Part shown: piece by piece, positions 1 through 11,733 of the stretch | Position numbering within the stretch: the first letter of the stretch is position 1 | Layout of the letters: every line of letters begins with the position of its first letter | Source of the DNA: Phorcus lineatus | Lineage: Eukaryota > Mollusca > Gastropoda > Trochida > Trochidae | Assembly: GCA_921293015.1 (NCBI GenBank) | Contig: OV121081.1 | Span: forward strand, 1,240,001 to 1,304,000 | Length of the DNA: 64,000 nucleotides | Direction: 5' to 3' | Made by a program: the position numbers and the translations under genes | Notes under the pieces: model-generated | What the model saw: the letters and a program-made list of their open reading frames with translations, nothing else | What the model was told of the DNA's origin: nothing | Database searches by the model: none

Positions 1-727
1 TGTCATTTGTATATACAGCCAACCCGTAGGCCTCTTATTGCACACCAACAGAATTTTACTTACTCGTTAAGCCGTTTAGAACAAACTTTCTGGATAAATT
101 TGATTTGAAAATAGTTTGTGCAATAATTTGCGATAGGAATAGATAATATAGCAAAAATTGTATTGCACATGCAGTCTGTACCGCTATATATTGGTTATGC
201 GATTACATTGCACTGCTATAATCAGTGATAAAGTAAGACTGGCTAGGTCGACACTGAGAAGATATGTTAGATAATCATACACATTTGCTTCTGAAAATCT
301 TACTATTGAAACATATTTTCTAGCTTTGATGACGTTAGACCAATTATGTTAAAACGCACAAAAATCATTTTCATAAATGTTCAGTTGGTACAGAAAGTTC
401 AGTTTAACATTTTATCCCTGAGAAAAGGTTATGGTAAAGGTTTCACAGCTTTTAAATCCTGTATGGAGGGGCCTGCATCGAATATAATATGAAGAAGGGT
501 TTATAAGTTGTGAAACCTTACTTTTTCATTGATTAGGGTTGTGCACTGTTGTCATTACATAAATATATCTCACATTTCTCTCGGTAACACTTCGTAAATT
601 TGACCTTAGAATAATTCTTTCTTTGTCACATGACTTACGTTCGAATAAATAACAGTAAGAATTCTCAAAATTATGCTCGAAAGATACTTTGATTATCGAT
701 GAGGCCGACAATACTGAAAGTGTATTC
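1..727. other. 5' flank of SNX19-like gene, no gene seen
   Basis: AT-rich flanking DNA. Only short open frames occur, with no splice-consistent or family-like protein. I see no repeat array here. The last 100 bases lead into the promoter region of the sorting nexin gene. Confidence 0.5.
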
Positions 728-755
728 TCACGTGACTGACTATTTGGTCACGTGA
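728..755 (+). promoter_or_regulatory. Pair of TCACGTGA E-boxes upstream of SNX19
   Basis: Two copies of the palindrome TCACGTGA lie at 728-735 and 748-755. The second sits in GTCACGTGAC, the form known as the CLEAR element bound by TFEB/MITF-type bHLH-Zip factors; USF also binds this core. They lie about 32-59 bases before a YY1-like motif and about 170 bases before the start codon. The match is seen in the sequence; use as a regulatory site is inferred. Confidence 0.5.
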
Positions 756-786
756 CGTGCACATGATCGATGCTGCAGATCTGTTC

Positions 787-796
787 AAGATGGCGG
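787..796 (+). promoter_or_regulatory. YY1-like AAGATGGCGG motif near the probable SNX19 start site
   Basis: AAGATGGCGG matches the sense-strand YY1 element that often lies just downstream of transcription start sites in TATA-less animal promoters. It implies a start site a few tens of bases upstream, close to the two E-boxes. Assignment rests on the motif alone. Confidence 0.45.
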
Positions 797-858
797 ACGT
801 CGGTCTAAATGACTTGGTCATTACACATGAAACTGTAAACAGGTGTTTATCAGCCTGA
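790..858 (+). other. Short upstream ORF in the SNX19 5' leader
   Basis: The ATG inside the YY1-like motif opens a 22-codon frame (starting M-A-D-V-G-L) ending in TGA at 856-858, 66 bases before the main ATG. Its context, AAGATGG, is a strong Kozak match with A at -3 and G at +4. If transcription starts upstream of 787, this uORF could damp SNX19 translation. Whether it lies in the mRNA is not known from sequence alone. Confidence 0.4.
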
Positions 859-924
859 TAAAATAAAATCAAAACATGATACCGCGGAACGAAAGGCTCA
901 GATCTGCAGTGTAGCGTTACTACA

Positions 925-3900
925 ATGGCGACCAACACGCAGATCTTCTCGGATTTGTTCAGTTGGAGGCGAACAACAACAATTCAAAAAATTATTTTTT
1001 TCGGAGGTGTGTTGTTAACAGTGTCTCTCATATCAGGTTTGTGGTCTATATGGATAGTTTACACGCTTACATTGCCACTGACATGGAAAATGACACAACT
1101 GATTCTAACTCGTCAACAAGCTGCGCCCACCGACAAATTGTTGTTGTTTATTCAGACAGTGAACCGAGTGATTCACAGCATTTACTCCATGGGGAGTCCT
1201 CAAAAGCATTCTAAAGACAAGTTGAAGGCTTCAAGGAGTCTCAGCGTCGGTGAAGACCTCGATATTGGACGAGCAAAGGATGTCTCCAGATTGAAAGGTC
1301 AAACCGTTGATGGCGAAGTCAGAATTTTTGTGAAATATGTTGTTCGGGATTTTGTGCAATCATGGTATGAAGATTTTAGTCATGACACTCAAACCATAAA
1401 GGAATCTCAGCAGATTTTACACAATATAGCTGAAAATTTAACAAAGAGAGGCCAGAAAATTAACCCTCAAAGGTTGACAACTGATTTGATCTTGCTATAC
1501 AAACAACACCTGTTTGCAATTCAGATTGCAAAATCTGCATACACTAGTCAAAAATGGTTGTCAGCAAATTCAGATTTGCAAAAATTGAAGTCTATTGATG
1601 AAGCATTTGAACAGAAAATTGGTTTTCATCCAGCACTTAAAAATAGTGATAATGAAAAGAATTTTTTACGAAGCTTATCAAAATTAGTATTGACACATAT
1701 ATTACCATCAAACATAGAGAGATGTCATTCAACGGTTATTGTGATGACAGAACTGGTTGCATGCAATGTACTTAAGTCTGCTGTTGACATGCTGACAGAT
1801 TCAGACTGGCTGTATGAGAGTATGATTATTTTAATGTCAGACAATGAATCAGAAGAAAATATCCCACCACAAGGACTAGACACCTCTCTTCAGCGGATGA
1901 CCGAGTTGTCACAAAGTGATCAAACTGTTGACATCCAGAAAGAACATGAGGACACAAAGAGGGAGCCTGCTGAAGGAGCACAAGACAACGGAAGTGAACC
2001 GGTGGTTTGGTCACTTAATGACATTCCAGAGATACGGCTGCATGAAGCGAAAGACGAGACTCTTTGTAATATGACAGACACAAACATTGAAACTCAGGCT
2101 ATTCAGGACAAGGACTGGGAAATGAGCAACTGTGATAAGGGAAATGGAGATGGGCACATAGATGCTGAAGAGAGAAATTCAGTAAGGGATACTGAAGAGA
2201 ATACAGAAGACAATGTCCAGGAAAAAGAAATGAATAAATCTGAATTAACATTGAGCACAGATTCAAACTATACAGAAGCATTAAGTGAAAGTGTTGAAGA
2301 CTCAATAACAATAACATCAGACCCTGTACCAAATCACTTGGAGAGGTCAGGATCGCTGTCAGAGAAACCAAAGAAAGCTAGTTCAACAATATCATTATTC
2401 AGTCTCTTCACAAGAAGGAAAGGGTCAAGAACCGATTCAACTAAGTCAACAAGAAGTGATTCTGCTGCCTCTGAATCTAGCGACCAGACAGTGCGTACCA
2501 TCCCTAGTGGGGATACAGAAGTGTTTGTCCAAGAAAATAACCGAGGGGTGACAGTGGATCCTACCCTTGGGGTAGAGTGCTCAGAGGAGGCGGGGCCGGT
2601 CCTTGGGGACTCTGTAGCTCATTTCATAGTGGGGGAGGACAGAGTTACTGACACAGGGGGTAGTGATGTGGAGACGGATATTGTGTTCGATGACAGCTCG
2701 CTGTTCTTCCAGGATGTGCGCATACCGGAGACAGAGGAGAGGAATGAGTTCAGAAGCACATCCAAGTACACGCTTTATGTTATTGAGGTGGGTTAAAAAC
2801 ATGCTAGTTATTGTCTTTTAAATCATTACCTTGCTGTATGGTTTTTTTACACTACGACCCTGCAGTGGCAGATCGAGGGGTTTCTGAAGGGGGTGGTTGA
2901 ACCAAAAAACTCTTAGATTATCCAGCCAGTAGGCAGGTCACCCATGCAGCCAACAGCTCTCGTTGTTGTTGAACTACACTGGTTCCAGTTGACCATAGCA
3001 CCATGCCACTACAGTACATCAGACATGCTATTATTGTAATATTGCAATAGAGTAAAGACAAATTTCACGTATATCTATAAAGGATTACGGGTTGGCTGTT
3101 TTGACCCAATTTGTTGGTGGGATTGATTTGCTTCTTTAAGTGATATAATGTTTGTTTATATTTTCATTTTTATTATATGATAATGATTATCTACTATAAA
3201 ATTAGCAGCTTTCACAAACTCTTGTAAATTTGCATGTAATATCTCTATATAATATAATGCGAATTTTATCCAGAATAATTTCCAATAAGGTTTGCAGCCG
3301 TTGTTTGTATGATTAAACAGTGTTTCCACATGTTTGTTATCTGTATATCAAATTCAAATTTAACATGATCTGGTATACAAGGGATCTATACTGTAAATAT
3401 AGATATATATATCATCAGTGACACTAGATATTGTTGATGTTTACATCAAACAGAGGAAGCTGTTGGTTACCATGGTAATGAGCTGGTTTGACAACATTAG
3501 TGTTATTGATTCAGGTTGTCAGTAACTCATGCCTGTCACTGCTTGTGGAAGAGTGGGGGATCACTTGGCACATAGAAACTTGGGATTTCCTTCTCCTGGT
3601 TAAATGGAAAAATATGTTTCTTGCATGTTTAAAAATACTGTAGGATTTGATATTCAACAATCATTAAGAAAGGCATAATAGATTGTAACTAATGATAAAT
3701 GAGATAGGCACATCTAATGTCTTAAACCAAAATAATTAACATAAAAATAGTGACATCTAAGATAAATTTAATTTTTGAATTATCGTTATTATTATCATTT
3801 TCTTATCAGACTTGTCACCTTGTTTCAAGCATATAGCCAGTGTTTTAGAAAAGCTTAAAAAGTTACCAGCACAACAGTTTAATTCATCAACTTAAATGGC

Positions 3901-6900
3901 AAAATCATAGAAAAATCTAAAAAAAATACCAGCTCAGACAAAAGGTAAGCAGTATCTGGGCTGTCTGACAGGCCTTATTTCATACAATGAACAGCATATA
4001 TGTACTGTTTTTATACCGTTCAATCTATCAGTAACGATAAAGGCTAATCAGTGTCTGTGATAACAATGCTTATTTGTAGTTTGATATTAGTCAGTAGTTG
4101 GAGTTGAAAATGATAAGATTACTCCCAAAGAAAAGACAACAATTAGACAACCATTTAAAAGACAATAAAGCAATAAGCTAATAAGGACAACCCCCTAAGG
4201 TCGTGATGGAACAGTATACAAGTCTAGTCTATGTAATAGTTTTCACATTTAATAGAATCATATTTCTTTGTTCTTTCACCTTCACCGTGAGTTCATTTGT
4301 AGTCTGAATTTGAACCTAGAGTCTGTCAATAGGGTGAAAAACTGATTTCTCCTCAGAGAATATTCTGTACTTGTTGACCAGGGTTGGTATATCCCAATTT
4401 TAGTATGCAATATTCATTGGAAATGTTCTTTTTCAAACAATAATCACTATTATTGTATATTCCAGTACAATGCCCTGTATTTTGCTGACGGACCACCGGT
4501 GCTAAAGAGTGGCAACGTCAAGCGAAGGTTCCGAGAGTTCGTCAACTTGCAGTCCAGACTCGAGAACAAGTCTGCCTACAAGAAGCTTTTAAAAGGTAAA
4601 TTTTTTTTCTGAAGATTTATGGTAAGAGAATTTTGAAACAGAGTTTCTGATGTATTAGATATAGATTTGTTGATCACTCCTTTTGCCTTATTTTTGTAGC
4701 AGAAAATAGACGATATTTGTCCAATAGTTTGCCAACTTCATCACGTATGATAATATGTATTAAATCATCATTTTACCAAAGTACATATTTGCTACTGCTC
4801 TTTTGAAGATTGTGTAAAGGAACCATTTTTACTTACCATTTTGCTTTTTTACATGTGGAACTTTGTTTCTTGTTCCAAGATGTAAAGGGTCCAAGCCGAT
4901 GGAACACTCTACCATTCAAGAATATGGATAAAGAGAGCATCGAGGCGAGGAGGGTGTTCCTGGAAAAATATATCAAGGTAGTCGCTGTTTTGATTAATAC
5001 GTTTCTTCTTGAATACAAACATTTATTTACTCTCATAATCATAATAAGATTTTGGAAATAATATGATGAAGAATTCGGAGGCTGTTTTCCACAGCAAGTG
5101 TTGAGATGTTGTCCTCTTTTTCCATAGATGTGCAAAGAAAGATATAGATGCCATTTAAATAGTGAGCAAATGTGATGCTGTATATTTGGAGATAGGCGAG
5201 ATTGGCAAGTAGATTAGCTGCTGGTTGAGTCAATGCTGTCGGTGTTGCCTAACTCTGAGGTTAGAATCCCGAAACAACTCGACCTGAAAAACTACAAGAA
5301 TTTGTACTAATGCAAATAGTGTGATCCCAAATATAACACTGTTACAAGTGCAAATAAAGGTGAACTTATTTACAACAGATTAACAAAGTACTATGTTAAG
5401 TAAAATATTTCATAAATATGATTTTCTTATGATTCTTATTTGGCTGTGTTGCAGATGCTGATCCAGATTGAGGCTATCTGTAACGGTCCCGAGCTGCGTG
5501 AATTCCTTGCGTACGAGGGTGACGGACATATTGCTTTCGTGAAGAGAGCTCCTGAAATGTCCGTACCACGACTTGACAAGGTAAGGGATATTATTATTAT
5601 CTTTTAAACAGGACGTTTAATAGGTAGTTGTTGCTTTTTTTTAATTAGAAAAAATACATACAAGGTTATATGTGTAGCTCTAAGATAATTTTATATCATT
5701 AAGGTTATGTTTGTAGCCCTAAGATAGGTTTATATCATTAAGGTTATGTTTGTAGCTCTAAAATAGGTTTATATCATTACTCCCCTAAAAGCGATACATA
5801 GTCAGTGGAAAATGAAAGCGACAGTGAAATGTTTTCAGCCAAAAGCAATAGTTAGCAGGTAGTGTAGTTTGCTTTATTTGATACACTGTGGATGTAGGTA
5901 ATACACAGTCAATGTTATTAAAAATAAATAAACATAATAATGATAATGTAATGTTCCTAGTTCAGATATTGTAACCTGGGTAAATTAGCTAATGGTTGAC
6001 AATTGTTTAAGATGCTGGCAAGGACAGTTTCTGGTGTTTTTGAGAAGATAAAATCCATTCCTGACATTCCACAAAATGTGATATCTGCGGTGACAAAGCG
6101 AGACCGGTCAGTGGAGAGACTGGACACTATCCGACCAACTGAGGACACTGATAAACTCAATCTTGTGTATGAGTGGTTGGATGGCGATACAGTGAGTAAT
6201 GATGTCTTATTTCAACATCGCTTAGACCTCACTATTACAAAATTTCTTAAAGATTTACAAAAGGAAAAAGGTTATGAAAAGAAATCAAGGATTTTTGACG
6301 ATTTATTTGTTTCTAGTTTTGCAACCCTTACTTTCTTTAACACATAATTTGTGTGAAATTTGGTGTTCTATCACGTATGTTAAAGTAGTTATTGATAAGC
6401 AAACAAGGCATATCATTAATGACATATTTTGTTAAGTTAGAATACATCATTGGGTAGCCAGCATCTGACGTCTTCATTGATCACTGCTTAATGATCAGCT
6501 TTATTCCTAGATTGAATGACATGTTTTACAAACTTGATCTAAAATCAACACTAAATGATTGGCTATGCTTAATTTGTTTAAACGGCGCATACGCTGAACA
6601 TGGACCGGCGTATGCCTGGTCTGTAACAGGATACATAATCATACATATTGAAATATTTTTTTAAATATATTTGTAATTTTAAAAAATATGGTTAAAATAC
6701 AAACAAGATCTGGAATAGTTGCAGCAAAAATATTAGTCTGCCATTATGCGCATATTAGCCTGAATAGTCGCAACAAATATATTAGCCTACCGTTACGTGC
6801 CGGGTTCGCCTGTCATTTTAAACCAGCACATCTGGTGTACGCCGGTTCTCAATAAAGTGATTCGCTGCTTTTGTCATTTCTGGCATCGTACACAGGAAAG

Positions 6901-9900
6901 TGTGCCATGTCAACAATCAAGCGTAGCCCATGAAATGTCTTTAGCATGTACACCTAGTATCAGACTGCTTATCAAGTAATGCCTCTTCAAAAATAGTACG
7001 ATTTGGGATGTGCATTCATGAAGTAGAGCAGTGGTTATAGGAGTTCTATATTTGTACTTATTACTCTTGTGGTACAACATAGATGGTGACATATATTTCA
7101 TGTGAGTACTAAGACAGGTAATTCTTATAAAAAACTGTTACATTTCTATAGCGACATTAATCTTTTACCACTGAACCAACAGGAAGCTACAGACAACGAC
7201 TGGATTCAGGCTCTCGAGAACTTGGTCAGTACTACAGAAAAATACACTGAAGATGAGGAAACTGTTTCTGTGACAACTGATGTTGACTCGAAGGAGAAAA
7301 AAGCATTATTGGAGGAAATCCATGCACAGCTGCCACGGTCGCAGGGAGATGGGTCAGAGGCACCAGCAAGTTTTGTCAAAGAAAGTGAGCACTGTCTTGA
7401 TGTCTAATGTACAATGATTGATTGGTTAATCATATGTCTTGGTGTCTAATATGTACAATGAGTGATTGGTTTATCATGTGTCTTTATGTCTAATATGTAC
7501 AACGAGTGATTGATTTATCATGTGTCTTGGTGTTTAATATATACAACGAGTGATTGATTTATCATGTGTCTTGGTGTTTAATATATACATTATAGATTGG
7601 TTTATCATGTGTCTTGATGTCTAATATATACAATGAGTGATTGGTTTATCATGTGTCTTGATGTCTAATATACTTAATGAGTGATTGGTTTATCATGTAT
7701 CTTGGTGTCTAATATATACAATGAGTGATTGGTTTATCATGTGTCTTGGTGTCTAATATACACAATGAGTTATTGGTTTATCATGTGTCTTGGTGTCTAA
7801 TATATACATAATAGATTGGTTACTCATGAGTCTTGGTGTCTAATATATACAATGAGTGATTGGTTTATCATGTGTCTTGATGTCTAATATATACAATGAA
7901 TGATAAACCGTCTAATATATACAATGAGTGATTGGTTTATCATGTGTCTTGGTGTCTCATTTATACGATGATTGATTGGTTTATTATGTGTCTTGGTGTC
8001 TAATATATACAATGAGTGATTGGTTTATCATGTGTCTTGATGTCTAATATATACAATGAGTGATTGGTTTATCATGTGTCTTGGTGTCTATTATATACAA
8101 TGAGTGATTGGTTAATCATGTGTCTTGGTGTCTAATATATACAATGATTGATTGGTTTATCATATGTCTTGGTGTCTAATATACACAATCACTGATTGGT
8201 TAATCATGTGTCTTGATGTCTAATATACTTAATCAGTGATTGGTTTATCATGTGTCTCGATGTCTAATATACACAATCACTGATTGGTTAATCATGTGTC
8301 TTGATGTCTAATATATACAATTAGTGATTGGTTAATCATGTCTTGATGTCTAATATATACAATTAGTGATTGGTTAATCATGTGTCTCGATGTCTAGTAT
8401 ATACAATGAGTGATTGGTTTAACATGTGTCTTGATGTCTAGTATATACAATGAGTGATTGGTTTATCATGTGTCTTGGTGTCTAATATATACATAATTTA
8501 TTGGTTTATCATGTGTCTTGATGTCTAATATACACAATGATTGATTGGTTTATCATGTGTCTTGGTGCCTAATATATACATGATTGATTGGTTTATCATG
8601 TGTCTTGATGTCTAATATACACAATGAGTGATTGGTTAATCATATGTCTTGGTGTCTAATATACACAATCACTGATTGGTTAATCATGTGTCTTGATGTC
8701 TAATATACTTAATCACTGATTGGTTAATCATGTGTCTCGATGTCTAATATACACAATCACTGATTGGTTAATCATGTGTCTTGATGTCTAATATATACAA
8801 TTAGTGATTGGTTAATCATGTGTCTTGATGTCTAATATACACAATGAGTGATTGGTTAATCATATGTCTTGGTGTCTAATATACACAATCACTGATTGGT
8901 TAATCATGTGTCTTGATGTCTAATATACTTAATCACTGATTGGTTAATCATGTGTCTCGATGTCTAATATACACAATCACTGATTGGTTAATCATGTGTC
9001 TTGATGTCTAATATATACAATTAGTGTTTGGTTTAACATGTGTCTCGATGTCTAGTATATACAATGAGTGATTGGATAATCATGTGTCGGTTGTGTGAAC
9101 AGCCTTGATAGAACAAAAAAGCAGTAATTGTTGTAAGTCTAATTCCTAACAATGTTGCATCCCATGTCAAGAATTGTTTGATAATTATAGTTATTGTTAA
9201 GCTATATCTGAAAAGTTATAAATTCACTGACAAGATACTTAATCAGTATATTTAAATGTCTTTGCAGGGAAAGGTAAGCTCGTAGATGAGCTTCCCATCG
9301 CCCATGCTGTCCTTGATCTAGCTCTACAGACTATCCAAGGTCAAGAACACTGGCTCACGAGAGAGAGGGTCTTTGATATCACTAGGATCTTTGCTGGGAA
9401 AGCTCTTGAAAGGTACTTCATTGCTTGATTCAGTCATTTAGATATGATAATTTGTGAAGATACTTAAGATGTTCTGTTGAAAAAGTATTTAGATGTACCC
9501 GTAGAACTGAAATTTTACTGACAAGTTAAAAAAATTTTAACATATTTTCTCGAAAGCAAAGAGGTTTTACTATTATATAAAAAACAAATATATGGATGAC
9601 AACTTCTTTATTCTGAGAAAGCCACATTTCAACACAACTTCTTGTGTTGTTGTCAAGCAGTGATGATAGGATTGAGGGGGTTACATATATATGATAATAA
9701 ACAATGTCAATTAATATACTGTAAAATCATTTATTTTCGAGGGGTGTTATTTTCGCGCAAACATTAAAAATGACTGATTCGCGCGGTTTAATTTTCGCGC
9801 ACATCGACTTGGCAGTAGCAAAAATTTAACGAGCAAATCTACATGCACCTTGCAGCAAAGATTACAGTGAATCTAGTAGTTATTAACTTATTAAAACAAT

Positions 9901-11733
9901 AATATTTATTCAAAAAGTCAATGATCAAAAAAATCTTTATTTATTGTCATCAAACGTATTCAAGTACCTGTCGCCAAGTTTTCCCGGAAGTACACATTTG
10001 GAACGGTTTAGTTTGATCTTTAACTACAAAGAATAGTGTTCGAATGATGTGACTTCTCGAGATCTCGTTCTAAGAAATTTAATACCGAACCGAAAATACA
10101 CCGAATGAGGGTCCTGTACCGCAATACACACCGAATCGAAGCTCAAGCGTATCGCAATCAAAACATTTGGACACGCATATTGGCTATCAAGAGTGGATTC
10201 CGCCAGGCCGGATTATTGTGATGACTGTGTTTGCACAACAAACAACGTGCTTATCGGCGTACACACTTGTGAGAGCCCTAATTAGTGACTTGTCATTAAT
10301 GAACGAACCATACCTTACTGTGAGTAATAAAATGTATCAACCAAATTATTTGTCTGTTATTGGTTTTCTTCACGTTCATAACCATAATATTTCGCAATGT
10401 TTTATTATTCGTGCATTTTGGCTTTGCGCGAAAAGCGCAAAAATTAAACCCCCGCGAAATATTATGATTTTACAGTATGCAATTAACAATGATAACAAAT
10501 TGTGATTGAGAAGTAATGTAAACAAGGTATTGAATGGGATAAAGGCTAGAAACCAGAGTTGCATTGTTTATAATTATTTACATGAATCTTCCTCAATCCT
10601 ATCATTATTTCTTGACAACGACTTTGGAGGCTCTGTTGAAATGTAACATTCTCAGAATCATCCATATATTTGTTTTTTCATCTGAATTCCAACTTCCAAC
10701 TTTTAAAATGCCACTCGAAGAAGTATCACTATCAGTAAAATACATTTTGTTTAAAATGACCATTTGGCTTCCTGTTGGAATTATTTCAACAATAATGTGT
10801 AGTGTATCAAAATAGAAAAACAACCATGGAATTATTTCAACAATAATGTGTAGTGTATCAAAATAGAAAAACAACCATGGAAATATTTCTATAATTCAAG
10901 ATGGCTGTCAGACAAGATAGGGTACCTGACCACACCAGAGAGATGGGTTTATTACTCCCAGCTACTAAGGGAGGCAATCTGGCCTGCTGGGGAACTATCT
11001 GCAGACCACAAAGAAGAAAAGTCACAAGCTGAGAAGCATGCCACAAGAGAAAAAGCGAAACAGGCTCTCAAGGACTTCTTCCCAGGTTATTTGATAAAGT
11101 GTTTTCTTCAATTAATCATGTTAGTCTTTGAGTAAAAATCTTAATTAATTATTAATATATTAATTAATTAATCTTAATCTTGCTATTAATCCTAATCATG
11201 ATGGAGGTCGGAAGATGTAAGTTGTCGTTAACAATGGTTGTTTTAATTGTTTACACAAATATATCATAAGATCTCAGCTAAGTGTGTATCTAACTTCCCT
11301 TTTGAAGCGTAACTTACCAGTCTCAATCATTGGCTAGCATTTGAGCCTTGCTGCTTTGTGTCAAATTAATGGTTTGAATGTACGGCTGTTGGGATATCTG
11401 AAGATTTACTACAGAAAATTTTTTTAAATACAGGAGGGCTTAAGTTAGCTACTGATTAAGCCTGACTTGATTTATGACTTGTGGGGGCAGTTGATGTGTA
11501 TCTGGAAATCTTGTTGATTAATACAGAAATGTATATCTTTTCTCTTTCTTGCAGATGTGTTCCGCCAGCTTGCCGGCAACGCAGAATATGAGAAGGCAGC
11601 CAAGGAGATCATTGAGTCACTGCAGAGTCAAACACTCAACAAACACTTCCTCTACACATTCCTAGAAATTCTCACAGAAAGACTCTTCCCAGAAATAACG
11701 GCTGAGGACCTCCAGGAAAGGTTATTGACATGA
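925..11733 (+). CDS. SNX19: Sorting nexin 19-like protein (PXA, PX, nexin-C)
   Basis: Nine exons: 925-2787, 4466-4595, 4880-4977, 5455-5580, 6012-6191, 7183-7384, 9268-9412, 10901-11085 and 11555-11733 (TGA). All introns are GT-AG and the phase closes exactly, giving about 1035 aa (human SNX19 is 992). Exon 1 encodes an N-terminal hydrophobic hairpin (about residues 23-55), a PXA domain (about 100-290) and a long acidic, serine-rich linker. The PX domain starts near residue 600 and crosses the exon 1/2 junction; basic residues K640-R641-R642-F643 sit where PX domains bind phosphoinositide. Exons 6-9 encode the nexin-C region. There is no RGS domain, which separates it from SNX13, SNX14 and SNX25. 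In mammals SNX19 is an ER-anchored protein that tethers endolysosomes through PI3P; the same role is inferred here. The chosen ATG (ACAATGG) is the first in the long frame. Introns 6 and 7 are swollen by repeats. Confidence 0.93.
2788..4465. other. SNX19 intron 1, no further gene
   Basis: A 1.68-kb AT-rich intron bounded by GTGGGT and a TTCCAG acceptor. I see no coding exon, tandem array or clear transposable element inside it. Confidence 0.7.
5662..5778 (+). repeat. Three tandem 39-bp units in SNX19 intron 4
   Basis: Units at 5662-5700, 5701-5739 and 5740-5778 each begin AAGGTTAT and end TTTATATCATT. They have equal length and differ at only a few positions. This is a short local tandem duplication within an intron. 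Confidence 0.85.
6600..6860 (+). repeat. Degenerate interspersed repeat (first copy)
   Basis: The segment around 6800-6850 (GCCTGTCATTTTAAACCAGC and neighbours) matches, in reverse orientation, the segment at about 23275-23400 in the J-domain gene. Upstream of that core both copies also share a GGAATAGT-containing stretch. It is probably an old low-copy interspersed repeat; its class was not recognised. Boundaries are approximate. Confidence 0.45.
7390..9088 (+). repeat. 44-bp minisatellite array in SNX19 intron 6
   Basis: About 38 diverged copies of a 44-bp unit containing TGATTGGTTTATCATGTGTC and TGTCTAATATATACAA. The array begins within about ten bases of the 5' splice site at 7385. A five-unit block of exactly 220 bases starts at 8641 and is repeated from 8861, which shows higher-order organisation. 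Variants alternate in TTTATCA against TTAATCA and in CAATGAG against CAATCAC. Confidence 0.95.
9579..10679. mobile_element. Foldback element with long inverted arms, split by a later MITE
   Basis: The arm at 9579-9677 and the arm at 10591-10679 are inverted copies, including ACAAATATATGGATGA, CACATTTCAAC and GATGATAGGATTGAGG read in opposite directions. Removing the Tc1-like MITE at 9719-10475 leaves only about 156 bases between the arms. This is a compact palindromic MITE that a second element entered. Outer ends are uncertain because similarity fades. Confidence 0.7.
9719..10475 (+). mobile_element. Tc1/mariner-type MITE, copy 1 (SNX19 intron 7)
   Basis: A 757-bp non-autonomous element with inverted ends CTGTAAAATCAT and ATGATTTTACAG, flanked on both sides by TA, the target duplication of Tc1/mariner transposons. 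The interior is rich in TTTTCGCGC motifs near both ends and has no transposase frame. A second full copy lies at 45768-46528. It is inserted between the arms of an older foldback element. Confidence 0.85.
10777..10878 (+). repeat. Two tandem 51-bp units beside an SNX19 acceptor
   Basis: Units at 10777-10827 and 10828-10878 look identical by eye, each starting GGAATTATTTCAACAATAAT. They end 22 bases before exon 8 (10901), so the duplication lies in the branch-point region of this intron. Probably a recent slip or unequal exchange. Confidence 0.9.

Noticed and set aside
7390-9088. CRISPR-like regular repeat
   Set aside because: Units are contiguous and lack unique spacers, and the context is a eukaryotic intron. 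The same holds for all other arrays in the window.
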